In this document: one piece after another, positions 1 through 12,060 of the stretch
How the letters are laid out: each line of letters begins with the position of its first letter
Position numbering within the stretch: position 1 is the first letter of the stretch
Source of the DNA: Eublepharis macularius
Taxonomy: Eukaryota; Chordata; Lepidosauria; Squamata; Eublepharidae
Direction: 5' to 3'
NCBI RefSeq assembly: GCF_028583425.1
Contig: NC_072796.1
Span: 86,976,464-87,040,463, forward strand
Length of the DNA: 64,000 bases
Made by a program: the position numbers and the translations under genes
Notes under the pieces: model-generated
Told to the model about the DNA's origin: nothing
The model's database searches: none
The model's input: the letters and a program-made list of their open reading frames with translations, nothing else

Positions 1-1413
1 GCTTAAAAATTTAGAAGAAGTGTTGCTGAAGTGATATTGCTGGGGTTTCCAATTGCCAGAAGGCAGAACTAATGTTTCCCTAAGTTTATAAAAGCACTCC
101 CTCCTTCACAGACTGCTCTGAAAGAAATCCCATCTTTTCTTCCCCTCTGCTAATATTTTCTAGGAAAAGGTACAACACATGAATGTTAATTTACTACTTT
201 TGCATATTGTTTTGTTACATAGTTAGAGAAAAGCAGGTTACTAAGTACAGAATTTTTGTGCAACTTATTTACTTTCTTCTGGGCATTGCAAGCCAGTTTC
301 AGCTCATGAATCCTGCATACGTGACTTTCATGAATCCGGCGGGGCCTTTGACTGCCTGTTGTCTTTCTACTTGGTTGCCTGGAGTTTAAGACCATGTCAA
401 GACCTTGGATGTTTATTCTGAACATAGTTGCCTGAATCTGCTTTTGCTCCAACCTTTCATTTTTTTAATCCTCCTGATGTGATTTGTTTGTTTTCTGACA
501 CTGGCCTTACTCTGAGTTTATTGGTTTCTGGACTAATCCTCTCCAGCACTGAACCTTGGCCAGGTTCCTATGGGAAATTAATCCTTCCCCGGACTTGTAT
601 TTCTCCCTCTTAATACCCAGTTCATAGATATACCATAGCTGGATCCTTAGGCTTAAATCTATATATTTCTGGTCTTTTCATTAGGTAAAATTTATATAGT
701 ATCACCTGTGTGTCCACAAATCATTTTAATTACTAGGCAGCATTTAAAAACTGTTTAAAATATTCATCATGACACTCAGATTAGCCCTGTGAGCTGTTTA
801 TTTCTAGCTTCTTTTTTTTTTTTTTTTTTTTGCAAATGCCAGAAAGGTTGAAATAGGTCAGTTTAAGTGGTTCTGGCTGTATTGTTTAGTCTAATTCATC
901 TTAAGTAGAGCTTATCGTCACAAGGGAGAATCCATGAAAGGTGAATTTTGAAAAGCTGGCAAGCAGACAAGCCGCTAATATTTGCTCCATTGAATATGAA
1001 TAGGTAAGCTTGCTTTGTATTTGTTTTCTATTTATCATATAAGTCAGTGCATAATTCTGGGAATTCAGCTCAATAAGAACATTATGCCTGTTTTTAAGAG
1101 GCAAACTACACATGACTCTGGAACTTGGGTATGTAAAGCAGCCCTCAAAAGCAAATTTGGGACAGCCTGATTTGAAGTCTGTGTAATATCCCCCTTTGGC
1201 TGTGGGTTCCAGGTTAGAGTACTCAGGCGCTCATCCTCAGGTCTATTCAGCAGGGACAAGCTGGCTCAAAACATCAGCCTTTCAGTTGCAAGAAGACAAC
1301 ACCGACAACCAACAACTTCAGCTAACGCACAAAACTGGGAACTGAAAAAAGAACTCCACCAAGTAGGATGAAACTAAATCACACAGATATTAGGGGAGGA
1401 GCAGACTGTTCCA

Positions 1414-1414
<1 letters not shown>

Positions 1415-1444
<30 letters not shown>

Positions 1445-1465
1445 CATACATACATACATACATAC
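1415..1465. repeat. (TACA)n microsatellite
   Basis: About twelve to thirteen uninterrupted TACA units can be read directly. It is a tetranucleotide simple repeat in gene-free DNA and probably length-polymorphic. Confidence 0.97.
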
Positions 1466-1801
1466 CACAGACAGCAACATTGTGATGTTTGGAGACCATG
1501 CCAGTAAAGACAAGGCATCCGTTTGATTTCTTTGTGTCACAGTTCACAAGGCCCCAGCCAGTAGTGTTCCTAGCCCCCTAGTCGGGCTGTCGGCTGATGG
1601 CCACCCCTACCTCCTATGTCCCTGCCCCCTCCCTGGTCTCCCACTGGTTGCCAGGCGTCCATCTTTGAAGAATCCCAAAGCCCTACCTCTCTGAGGAACA
1701 TGCCTTGTCTGCCTTTCTAAAAGAAAAACAAACATAACCCCTGTTGACACTGAGGATATGAAGAATGGCTCTTCGCACAGTATTGTTTGCTAATTTAAAA
1801 G

Positions 1802-1823
1802 ACACACACACACACACACACAC
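1802..1823. repeat. (AC)n microsatellite
   Basis: A run of about eleven AC dinucleotides. The valine/cysteine-rich antisense frame across it is an artefact of the repeat. Confidence 0.95.
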
Positions 1824-2220
1824 CGCCATCACTGCTTGCATAGAAAAAAGGAAACTCGTGTACTGAACCAAGGAAAGAGATTTGCCTTGTTGGGTGTGGG
1901 GGTGCGTAATTTTCACTTCTGTTTTTAAGAGTGACCTACGAGGCAGAATAGCTCATTTATTAACATGGTAAAAAATACCCCAGGCAATGACACTCTGCAG
2001 GTGCCCTTCTGGTATCTCATGTTACTCATTTTTCAGTGAGGTTCTAGGTATGCTTTTAGAAAATGTATGATGGCTGTTTCCCCAAAGGTACAAAAGTGGG
2101 GAAACTTGTCTCATAAAACTGGAGTGGTCACTGAAAAAGACCGAGCTCAAACAAACACTTTTTACTAGCCTGAGTAATGGAACTGTTAATAATTATGCTG
2201 TGAGATAGCATTGCCAGGTC

Positions 2221-4140
2221 CATTCAGACCAGGCCAGCAGTGCTAAAGATGGGCATCAACACACTTGTTGTGGTAGCCAGGGGTGCCTTTCACCAACTTC
2301 CTTTTGTGAGCCAGTTGCAGTCTTTCCTGGGTGGGAGGGGGAGATCTTGCCACTGTGGTACATGCCCTGGAAGTATCTCTTAGTTAACTGCAATGTGGGG
2401 CTGCCTTTGAAGACTGCCCAGAAGCTACAGAATGCTGGGGCCAGAATGATGATTGGAGTGGGTCATTACTCCAGTCTTCTTCCCTCTATGCTGGCTCACA
2501 ATTGGTTTCTGAGCCCTATACAAGGCACTGGTGTTGACCTGTAAAGGCCTATATAGTTTGGGACAAACATACCTTAAGGACCACCTTCTCAGATATGAAC
2601 CTACCCATAGACTCTGGTCATCTTTGGAGGCTCTGCTTCAGGTGCCTCGATCATCTGAATGGATGTCAACCCAAGAAAGAGCCTTTTCAGTCATGGTGCC
2701 AAAACTCTGGAACTCTCTGCCAAAGGAGATTCATTTCTCTCTCTCTGTGTTGTTGTCTTCTGCTAGCAAGTGAAGACTTTTTAGTTTTTTTTGGCATACT
2801 CCAAGTAACTGTTATTGGCCATCTTCCCTGGTTTTGGTGTTATATATGTTTATATGTTGTTACTGAACTATACACACACACACTTTATTTTAAATGTTTT
2901 TAAAAGTTGAAATGTTTTGATGTTTGATATCTTGGGGAACCTATTTGGGCGGAAAGGTAGCATAGAAATGTTTTAAAATAAATAAGTCAATCATTGTAAT
3001 GCACTCTATTGTGAGAGTGTCTTTGAAAAATGTTCAGAAACTTCAGTTGGTCAAGAATGTGGTAGCCAGGTTATTGTTGGGTTGCATACAGGAAATAAGT
3101 CATCCCTGTGTTGGAAGATCTACGCTGGCTGTCAATCTTTTTCTGGCAATGACACAAAGTGCTGGTTCTTAGCTTTAAGTCCCTAAATGGCTTGGTACAA
3201 GAATACTTGAAGTTCTGCCTCCCCCATATTGTCCAGTCTACCAGCTGAGATGCTATTTTCAAGGCTTGCTGTCTGTGCTCCCACCTTCAGAGGTGAGGCA
3301 AGGGTGACCAGAGACAGGGCTTTTTCGGTAGCAGCACTTTGCCTTTGAAATGCTGTCCACCCTGATTTTTGTTTGTTTCCTGATTTATTTTCCTTTAGGA
3401 ACCAGGCCAAAACATTTCTCTTCGGATTCTAACTATGGGAGTTCCATCTTTTTTGTGTGTGTTATCAGTAACTCAGCTCAGTTCAAGGTACTGGCTATCA
3501 CATATAAAGCTGTTCAGAGCTTTGGCCCAGCTTACCTATGGGACCGCCTCTCTCCCTATGTTCCTCCACAGTAACTTCGCTCATCTGAACAAAGCCTCCT
3601 GCAGATGCTACCCTGCACAGGGGCAAAATCAACAGCTGCCCGTACATGTGCTTTCTCTGTGGTCACAGCTACTTTATGGAACAGGCAACCAAAAAAGGTC
3701 AGGAAAGCCCCCACTCTCCTTGCTTTCCACAAATGATGCAAAACTTAATTATTCAAGAGGGCTTTCTTATTCAGATAGGAGGATATACTGTAAGGAAATG
3801 GTCTCAAAGAGATGCTTCACTAAGGATATAGGGACCACAGACTTCACCACTATGTGCTACTATTGCTATCTGTTGCTTAAAGTATGATCCTACTGGGTAG
3901 TTCTATGTTGTTTAATATGTCAGTCTTAGAATTGCTTGTGCTCTGTTTCAGCATTTCGTTAGCTCTGTATTGGATTTCTGCTGATGTTATGTCATTGCAA
4001 ATTCACATTTATATACCCTAGTGCATTGTTTATTGAAATGTCCTTGAAACTGACTGTACTAATCTCACACTATGCAATCTGCCTTGAGTCTCAGTGAGAA
4101 AGGCCAACTATACATAAATAAATAGAAAAATAAGTAAATA
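2221..4140 (+). mobile_element. Cluster of CR1/L2-clade LINE 3' ends
   Basis: Three adjacent plus-strand fragments (about 2221-2990, 3000-3400 and 3470-4140) encode broken C-terminal reverse transcriptase segments of a CR1/L2-clade non-LTR retrotransposon. The first shows the family's usual ending, with RAFSVMVPKLWNSLPKE after an LTCKGLYSLGQTYL block. The third has the equivalent FKVLAITYKAVQSFGPAYL followed by a 3' UTR that ends in A/T-rich short repeats near 4110-4140. All have stops and frameshifts, and none has a catalytic palm domain. They look like 5'-truncated insertions, the usual outcome for these elements. The exact boundary between copies is uncertain. Confidence 0.8.
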
Positions 4141-5224
4141 GTCTGCTTCTAATCTGAGACTTGTTTAATCAATATCATTTTAGATTGCTCTGTTTGTTTT
4201 ATGTACCTTGATTCTCAAGCATGTTTTTTTGGGGCTTGCCTTGTTTTTATTGAGTTTTTTACTGGTGTGATCTGTTTTTGTTGACTTGCTTTTATTGTCT
4301 GTGTTAGTTTTGTGTTATTGTTTTAGTCTGGTAAGGTGCATTTTCTAAATATATAAAAAAGCTTATTCTAGGAAAATTTCTAGGAAATTTCTAGGAAAAT
4401 GTATTTGCCTCTCTTAGAATCCATTGGAAGGAAGAGATGGTGTAATTTGCTATTGGTAGAATTCAAAGATATCAATGATGATTTGGGGAATATTGGTTCT
4501 ACGGTCCTGTAACTTTCTACCCTAGCTCAGAAGCAGAAGGACGCTTAACGCAGTGGTTCAGCACTGATGGCTGTACAACTGAGCACCTGCTTGAAAGGGT
4601 TTTTCTCAGCAGACAACTCCATGCAAGAAGGCTGCAAGGCAGCCTGGAAGAGCAGCGGCAGACTCCCATGTAGAATCTAATAACCCAGCAAGCAGATTAA
4701 CAGTTGAGTCTCAAGGAACACTGCTGGCACGCGGGCACGTGACTGACTCACGAATTGATCTTCCTGCTGGGGAGCCTGCCGAGCTAATCCATTCCAAATC
4801 CCTGCAGGAGCTTTGATATCAACGAAGACAGATGTTTTTTGCCTCTTGCTCAGGGTCAAAGTGATAGGCTCAGGAAGCACAGCTGGCTAATTGGGCCCTT
4901 GAAATCATTAGCTATACTCTTTAATGCAGCGAGTTGACAGGAAACAAGTGTAACAGAAAAGGAAAAGGAAAAGCTTCATTAATGGTTTCCTTTAGGATAT
5001 GTTCAAAATTCTTCATGCCCAATAAGCACAAAGTTTCATCTGTGCAGTTGCAACAGCTAGTTAGGTAAAAGTTCCACAGGCAGAACTAGTCAGTAGTTGG
5101 GAGCCTTTCTAGGCCAAAGTAGACATGATCCAGGATTTTGTGTGAGTAGGGTACCCTGGAGAAAAATGTCCTTACCCTTTAAAAAAAAGACTTAATCTGC
5201 AGAAAGGGACAGCTGAAGCTTCTC
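4141..5224. other. Unannotated stretch
   Basis: No gene is recognised. A short local repeat of a TTTCTAGGAAA-like motif sits at about 4369-4400. Nothing else is supported. Confidence 0.5.
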
Positions 5225-6445
5225 ATGTCATGGAGGTAAATAATGGCACCTGGTAAACCTCATTAAGTCTTTGCTATTTTCTGCCAGTAATATGGAGGCA
5301 TCTGTATTAGAGGTGGGCACAATCCAAAAAAAATTACCGATCAAGCTGATCGTGGATCGGTGCCGGCAACGATCCCGAACTAGAGATCCACACCGATCAT
5401 CTCCCGTTTCCGATCCGTGGATCAGGGATCTGGAATCGTGGATTGGGGAGGCCAAAGCGGAGGGGCGCCCCACTGTTCCCAGCTATGCGGGAAGGTGGGT
5501 GGTGGTGGTGACCACCGGGCCTGGCGGGCACGGGGAGGCGGCGATGAGCCACCTCCCCTCAGGGGCGGGGGGTCTGGCTGCTCGACGGCGGCACCCCTCA
5601 TCTGCCCGCCCGCCAGGCCAAAAAGGAGTATGCTGGCGAGAAATGAACGGTGGGTGAAGATGGTGGCTGCTGGGCCTGGCGGGCACGGGGAGACGGCGAC
5701 GAGCCGCCTCCCCTCGGGGCGGGGGGTCTGGCCGCTTGTCTGTGTTTGGCCGTCAGAGCTGCCTCTCAGGGTTTGCAGGGATGAGATTGGAGTGCCCATG
5801 GCTACAGAACACCCCCTTCCCCCTCCCTCCCCTGGGTGTCTTCTCCCAACTGGTGAGTGCTTTGCTGCTCTGTGGGTGGAAGGAAGCCCTGCTGTTCAAG
5901 GCAAGTTGGGCTTCCATTCGGATTTCCAGGGCGACAGAAGGAGGGCAAACACAGCTCAGGCATTCCCCTGGCTCCGTTGCCAGGGGAATAGATTGCTGGC
6001 GCCTGTGTATCTGGCTTCCCAATCCGAGCCTGATCGCCCCGATCAAGCACCTCCCCGAACGCTGGATCGGTCACCGTGGACGACACCAGTCTGCCGGGTC
6101 CCGATCGCGCAATCGCCATTATCGTGGGTATTTTTCAATTGTAATGCCGATCGCCATTATCGTGGGTATTTTTTTATCGTAATGCCGATCGTGCCCATCT
6201 CTAATCTGTATATCTCAAATTGTTAATGTTCCTTCTGCCAATTTTTACTCTAGCTCCTTCTAAATCTAATCCCACTTTTCTTATGATATGCTCTGCATAG
6301 AGGTTGAACAGGTAAGGAGATAATATGCATCCTTGTCTGGCACCCTTGCCAATTGGAAACCATTCTGTTTTCCCATATTCTGTCCTAACAGTAGCTAATA
6401 GAAGTTTATCCAACAGGAGGCCTGGGTCCAGGAGTACTCCCAAGC
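5225..6445 (-). mobile_element. BovB-like RTE LINE fragment, interrupted by a hAT element
   Basis: Read on the minus strand, 6443-6204 encodes part of an RTE/BovB reverse transcriptase (TEWFPIGKGARQGCILSPY, then NINNLRYTD). The same domain resumes at 5307-5225 with DASILLAENSKDLM. Together these are the QGCILSP block and the start of the Y-x-D-D catalytic block, where this copy reads YTD. The break falls exactly at the hAT insertion at 5308-6203. It is a dead fragment: the endonuclease, the N-terminal reverse transcriptase and the 3' part are missing. A second, longer copy of the same family is at 39740-41265. Confidence 0.82.
5308..6203. mobile_element. Non-autonomous hAT-like DNA transposon (896 bp)
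   Basis: The ends are inverted: TAGAGGTGGGCACAATC on the left, and GATCGTGCCCATCTCTA on the right. They are flanked by a perfect 8-bp target duplication, ATCTGTAT, at 5300-5307 and 6204-6211. The 8-bp duplication and TAG-type ends are typical of the hAT superfamily. The interior is GC-rich and has repeated subterminal CGATC-type motifs. No transposase is encoded, and the long frames in both directions are composition artefacts. It interrupts a BovB-like LINE and so is younger than it. Confidence 0.88.
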
Positions 6446-7385
6446 TTCAAAGTGCTCCTTTCAGGGAGTGCAACCTCTTTCAGAACAGGAGATATCCCAT
6501 TTCCCGGGTCAAGCCTTTTTCTCCCACTGGTAGCACCTCTGTTTTGTCAGCATTCAGTTTCAGTTTGTTAGCTGTCATCCATTCTAAAGCTGCCTCCAGG
6601 CAACTGTTCAGTTTCCACAGCCTTCCTGGAATCCGCTGGAAGAGTGAGATAGAGGTGAGTCCCATCCACATGTTACTGGCAACTCACCCCAAATCCCTTT
6701 GTGACCTCTCCCAGTGGCTTTACATAGATGTTGAAAAGCATGGGGGACAAGATGAAACTTTGCTGAACCCTGCAGATCAAAGACTAAGAGGCAGAGCCGC
6801 AATCCCCCAGCACCACACCTTTAAGGTAGGACTGAAAACACTGCAGAACGGTGCACCCAGTCCCAAAAGGCAGTTAGAAGGATACTATGATTGATGGTAT
6901 CAAAAGCTGCCAAGAGGCCCAGGAGAATTAACAGTACAGGTCATCCACCAGGCACCCAAGGCCATTTCAGTAACATAGCCAGGTCTGAAACCACATTGAA
7001 ATGGATCCAAACAATTTGCTTCATTCAAGAATCCCTGAAGTTACCCAGCCTCCACTCATTCAATCACCTTGCTCAATAATAGTGCATTTGAAGATGTATG
7101 GTAAGTCAGTTCTTCTGGATGCACCATTGCCCACTTCAAAGCTGGAGCAGTCACCCCCTCATAGACAGACATTTACTATCACCCAGACCCATTTACCAGG
7201 CTCCCTAGCAAATTTAAGCAGCAGGGAGGGCAGGGCAAAGGTTGTACAAGTCAGTGGCAGGTCTCAACATTTCCAAGAATCCTGTCTGCATCCTCAGACT
7301 GGACAAGCTGAACGGTATCCCACACCACTGGACAAATCAGCCCCCTGAGACCATCTGATCCTGTCACTACTAATGCAGAATGTAC
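6446..7385 (-). mobile_element. Antisense CR1/L2-clade LINE reverse transcriptase fragment
   Basis: On the minus strand a frame at 6671-6480 carries LEAALEWMTANKLKLNADKT followed by EVLPVGEKG, a hallmark segment just after the catalytic palm in CR1/L2/L3-clade reverse transcriptases. Upstream (6680-7385) is the frameshifted remainder of the palm and fingers. Many stops interrupt it. It abuts the BovB fragment on its left. Confidence 0.7.
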
Positions 7386-8649
7386 TTAACAACTTTTCAA
7401 ACCATAAATGGAAATGATTGAAGGGATGCAGATTGGTACACAGTGCAAGCTTGAACAGAATTACATCCTTGCAAGCCCATTGGCTTCAATGGTCTTAGAA
7501 GGGTGTAGCTCTCTTCAGGATGCCATTGACAGTTCGCAAACAAGTGGAAACCCTGTTTCTGACTTGCTGAAACCTGTAGCTGACACCCCTTTGAAGCAAT
7601 TATGTTAAAAGCTTTTTCTTTTGAGGGATGGGCTTTTTAATAACTCAAGACACTACTTTTCAATGGATTTTTAAGGAAGCTATGTCTCTCTCTAAGGACC
7701 AATGTTGTTTTAAAGGTCTACAACTGGAAATGCAGTTTTACTGCACTTTTTAAAATCAGTTTTGCAGGAGGAAAGGAAAGCTTTTGAGTTACACAGAATT
7801 CCTTTACATATAAAATGAATATCCAGCCAATTTCTGTCTCAACGTTTGTTTGCAGGAAATGAGGTCCTTTCACTTGTGTTTGAAGCAGAGATGATGTAGT
7901 CACACAGCATTCAGATGTGAAGAACGGTGATTCTATTCAGTTGAAATCAGTCAGATTTGGTTCTAAAGTAAATATGTTTACTATACAAGTGCTCAAAATG
8001 AGTGTCTTTATATAAGGTTTAAAGCAGTCCTTGCTTGAACGGGTTTTCGCAATGTGGATCTTAAACTCACATTGACCAGAATGATCATTTGCACTACAGA
8101 TGGCAGACTTCTACTTTTTATTCTGCATTAAGAACTCTCTGAGGGCCACATAACATGAGAGAGACTCAAAGGCAAGTGCAGCCTCAAACAAAAAGGCTGC
8201 CTGTCATTCACCAAAACGATTTTATTTTAAGCCTGTAGCGACACCTGCTGGCAGGTTCTATTTAGTAATATGAAATTCCCGCCATTGCAAATTTAGATGT
8301 GCAATCAGAATTTTGATCTGAAGCAAAGATCTTGGTTACAGCATTTAATTTCAATATTCCCCCTGCATGAAACACTTCTGTAACAGAATAAGAGGTCTGG
8401 CAATGAACTTCAGGAATAATTGCTCTAGAACGCATAGCAGAAGCATACGTATATATATGGTGTTAACTGGACATTACAGGTGCTCTTTATTGCGATAATC
8501 ATTAAAAAGATGGCCAGGGTCATGGTGCATGTCCTAGCACATATGCACATGCTCACTTAGAGGCATCCTTACTTTCTCCACTAGAGGATCAAGTTGGGGT
8601 GCAATGCTTAGGATTTAAGGGATGGCAAAATCTCACCTGCTTTTCAAAA
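7386..8649. other. Unannotated stretch
   Basis: No exon, RNA gene or repeat family was recognised. The open frames are under 70 codons and have no domain features. Confidence 0.5.
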
Positions 8650-9209
8650 TGTACTGCTAATGAAATGTGCTGAGCTTGTATGCAGTGCACTGGAAAACAG
8701 GCATGAACCCCTGATTTAGCTGCCTGTGTTGGCATGTGAGTTGTTCCCTTAAATCAGTGTTTAACTTTTTGGCAAATGAGGGGACTATTTTCCCTTTACC
8801 AGAACAAGCCCCCCTGCCCCATCCCAACAGAGAGGCATCTGTGTAAATCGAGACATGAACCAGGAAGGAGCCCAAAGGGGTCCCTACTAAGAGGTTCTGT
8901 GTGTTGTTCCACCCCTTCTGGGACCTGTGGATGAATCTTGGGATGGAGAACTACTTGTACAGGTTCTGGTGGTGTGGATGGAACTCTCTGACAAACCAGT
9001 TTTGAAGGGGACGAAGCCTCAGCCTGGCGAATGGAACTATCAGAGTCAGAGAGGCCATAAAACCTATCAGTCTTTGAATTTGTTTTGCACTTTGGTGCCT
9101 GTATGAAAGGTTCTTGTTCAGAGTGAGGAGAAATTTCCCTATCCGTTCTGGGGTAGGGAAGGCAAGGGCTAGGGAGTCTTAAGACTGCACCCACAAATGT
9201 CACTTTTTG

Positions 9210-9842
9210 TTAGGGAACCAGGGATGACTTCTCCACATTGACCCTCAGGCCCAGCTGCTGGAGGATGGTAAGAACTAGATACATGTGCTGAGACAGGATT
9301 CTCTGGTGTGGCCCAGCAGAAGCTAATTTTTGAGATAGGGAAAAATAGCACACCCTTAATACTACTGCCATGATTTTCGTAAAGATATGAGGGGCAAAGG
9401 AGAGGCCGAAAGGAAGACACGTGTATTGGTAGTTCTTGGAGCCACATTGAAAGCAAAGGAACTTTCTGTAGTGAATGTTTATTGGAACATGAAAGTATGC
9501 ATCTTTTAAATCGATAGTAACAAACCAAACTTGACTTTTTAACAGGGGGGAAACATCTTTTAACAACAGCATTCGCAACCCTTTGAAAACTATAAATTCA
9601 TTTAGAGAATGGAGGTCTAAAATGGGGCAGGAACCCCCTGACTGCTTGTCCACAATAAAATACTGGGAAAAGACCCCATTGGTACAAATGGATGAAACCG
9701 GTCCTATGGCCTGTTTGTTCAGCATTGACTGCACTTCATCTAAGAGTAAGGCAGGAAAGAGTGGAGGGTTGGACAGAGGGGGAATGTTGGGTGGAGTTGT
9801 CTTGAACTCCAGGCAGTAGCCTTGGTTGACTATAGAGAACAC
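9210..9842 (-). pseudogene. DIRS reverse transcriptase (dead)
   Basis: A 210-codon open frame covers the fingers and palm of a DIRS-type reverse transcriptase. Palm motif A reads VTIDLKDAYFHVP and motif B reads LPFGLSFAPHIFTK, and both are intact. The metal-binding YLDD box that should follow is lost: in a shifted frame near 9335-9360 the DNA reads FPYLKN and then a stop, so both catalytic aspartates of that box are gone. The frame then resumes with LQQLGLRVNVEKSSLVP, as in active relatives. It cannot be functional as it stands. It belongs to the truncated DIRS copy around it. Confidence 0.88.
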
Positions 9843-9960
9843 CCAGGCCTCTTAGGTGATCTAGTCCCAAGCCTGTAGAGGAAGTGATTGGTTGACTGAT
9901 ACATCACAAGAGGATGTGGTGTCTAAAACCTTGCTTATTGGAACCGTCCTTTGATTTGGT

Positions 9961-10308
9961 TCACAAGTATCTCCTCTGAAGATGAACAGAGGCAGAAGAA
10001 GAAGGCTGTTGAGAACCTCCAGGCAATGTGTGCATCGGTTGGGGATGGAACCAATTGTATTTACTATTATAAATCACATATGAGCTTGGGGAAAATCTCT
10101 GTCTAAAAGGATTTGGGTAGAGTGGTGTGATACCCAATGACCTTGCTGTCACCTTAAGATCTTTAATCTTTTTGAGTGCCTTGTCTGTGGTGGATGAAAA
10201 TAGATCTGTACCTTCAAGGGGAAGGTCTTCTACTCTCATTATAGGGTAAGGGACTAGTGCTGTGGTTCTGAGCCATGTGTACCTATGCATTACAGTTACA
10301 GGGGCCAT
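9961..10308 (-). pseudogene. DIRS gag-like fragment
   Basis: A 115-codon minus-strand frame with VEDLPLEGTDLF, then a lysine-rich segment and a serine/proline/glutamine-rich tail. This matches the C-terminal part of the first protein of vertebrate DIRS elements, which precedes the reverse transcriptase. The order here (gag then RT on the minus strand) agrees. It is partial; the N-terminal half toward 10700 is broken up. Confidence 0.65.
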
Positions 10309-11145
10309 AGCTCTTGAAGAGCAATTTCCAATGTCTGGCCATATTAATTTGTTGCTTGGAGAGCCTTAAAGCTTCTCCAAATGAAGGCATTTGTCGTGCC
10401 CATCCAATTGTACCATCTTCATCCCACAACAGAAATACTTCTGTTGGCCTTTGATGCCATGGATTTGAAGGCTCTGACCGGCATCTATAGTTATGGAACT
10501 GTGGAGAGAAGACACAGCTTTCTTCAGTGGCAGCGCAAGAAGGACTGAGGGAAGGAGCTGCTCACCCCGCCTCCTATAGCTGCACCTGGGGGGAAAGTAC
10601 GCAAAAAGGCTAGGCAAGTGTCTTGCACCTCCAGGAGCTTTGGAATGTCTGCAGCTGGCCTGCGCATGTGAAGTTCCCATGTGTGCCTGTACAGAAGACA
10701 CAACGATGAACAAAAACTATAGTCAAGTAGAAAGCTAAATAAGTAAGAAAGGAATAATAAGTAAGAAATACTATAAAATACTATATTATGCTTTGGCACA
10801 TGAAAACTTGCGATCGATCTCTTTCTGAGTTGGTTACTACAAACAGAATGTAAAGCCAGCTCTTATCTGATTCAACGTCCCACCTCATATGCTTCAGGAT
10901 TGGACTCTTCGCACAAATTATAATCTTAGTGACTATAGTTTGCAATTGATCAGAAAGCCCAGAAGCTCTGACCACCACCCTTTCCCCTAAGGAACACACC
11001 TTTATACCCTTATTGAAAAACACAGACAAGAGAGGAGACAGGTCAGGTCAGAAAGCTGTAAAACAAAACCAAAAAAATCATGAGCTTTTTGTTGTTATTA
11101 CAGGCTATTTAGATAGGGAATTTATTTCATTTTCATAATTATTGT

Positions 11146-11514
11146 CAGGACTTTTTTTCTGGGAAAAGGGGGGGTGGAACTCAGTGGGTTGCCAGCACAG
11201 GGGGCAACTCCTGGCGGGAAGTGGTGCCCCAGTACCACATGTGCACATGCAAAGTGCATAGATGCTTCCGGGACCTTGCAATTATGTCACTTTGGGTCAG
11301 CTGGAACAAGGGAAGGGAGTTTTTAAAAGTTTAAATTGCCCTCTGTGAAAATGGTCACATGGCTGGTGGCCCCACCCCCTGACCTCCGTGGCGTGGAGGG
11401 TGATCTAAACTCTCCTCTGTCTGGAGATCAGGGGGCAGGGCCACCAGCCATGTGACCATTTTCAAGAGGTGCCGGAACTCCGTTCTAGCACGTTCCAGCT
11501 GAAAAAAAGCCCTG
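11146..11514. mobile_element. Small hAT-like MITE (369 bp)
   Basis: The ends are inverted: CAGGACTTTTTTTCTGGG on the left, and CCAGCTGAAAAAAAGCCCTG on the right. The flanking 8-mers ATTATTGT (11138-11145) and ATTACTGT (11515-11522) match at seven of eight positions, as expected for an old hAT target duplication. Inside lies a second inverted repeat, with arms beginning GAAAATGGTCACATGGCTGG near 11347 and mirrored near 11463. There is no coding capacity. Confidence 0.8.
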
Positions 11515-11584
11515 ATTACTGTAGTTATGAAACACTTATTTTTATATGTATTGTAATTAATAATGAAATAAATGCACAAGTCTA

Positions 11585-12060
11585 GTTTGTGCATCAGCTG
11601 CATGTCCTCAAGAAGAAATATTTGGCCACAGTTATCCATGTTTTGATCATATCTAGATTGGATTACTGCAATAAACTCTATGGGAAAATGATTCAGAAGC
11701 TTCAGGCAGTACCAGTGCTAGTTACGGGATCACATTGCATTAGTTTTAAAAGACATTTATTGGTTGAATATTTGATTCAGTGTAACAATTCAAAGTGCTA
11801 GTTATGATCTTTAAGGTCCTACGTGGTTTGGGTACAGCATTTTAAAGTACTCCTGAAAGCTAAAGTCTTCATCAGAGTTCCTGCTCAAAGTGCCCCTCGA
11901 TGAGACATAAGGTGGGCAGCTATTGAGACAGAGCTTTTTCAGTGGTAGGACCCCATTTTTAAATGTCCTCCACTGCTGTATACCTAATGTCGAATCTTTT
12001 TTCATGAGCCCTGCTAAGGCCTGGTTCATAAATGGGGGGGGGGCAGAAACCTAAGCTGGT
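11585..12060 (+). mobile_element. CR1/L2-clade LINE fragment
   Basis: The plus strand encodes a broken LATVIHVLIISRLDYCNKLY segment, a well-conserved stretch near the reverse transcriptase C-terminus of CR1/L2-clade LINEs. Degraded sequence of the same domain follows to about 12060. Frames are short and interrupted. Confidence 0.72.

Larger units (their letters stand above)
1..2220. other. Gene-free flank with simple repeats
   Basis: I recognise no exon here. The stretch holds a poly-T run near 811-831, a TACA tetranucleotide microsatellite and an AC dinucleotide run, annotated separately. The open frames are short, lack recognisable domains and look like chance. In mammals the long RGS20 isoform starts far upstream of the short one, so this may be intron of a long RGS20 transcript or intergenic DNA. 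I saw no exon that settles it. Confidence 0.5.
8650..10735 (-). mobile_element. Truncated DIRS retrotransposon (copy 1)
   Basis: Reading leftward on the minus strand, the order is: a terminal segment at about 10735-10600; a decayed gag region (10308-9961) with VEDLPLEGTDLF; a reverse transcriptase (9842-9210); and an RNase H start (8875-8657) with IYTDASLLGWG. The terminal segment resembles the end of the second DIRS copy in this window, with a shared CTTCTGTRCAGGCACAC motif on the minus strand. The tyrosine recombinase and the opposite terminus are absent, so the copy is truncated near 8650. DIRS elements use a tyrosine recombinase instead of an integrase, so no target duplication is expected. 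Confidence 0.82.

Noticed and set aside
5417..6226. 269-codon frame as a gene
   Set aside because: It lies inside a hAT element with clear ends and target duplication, and both strands are open because of GC content.
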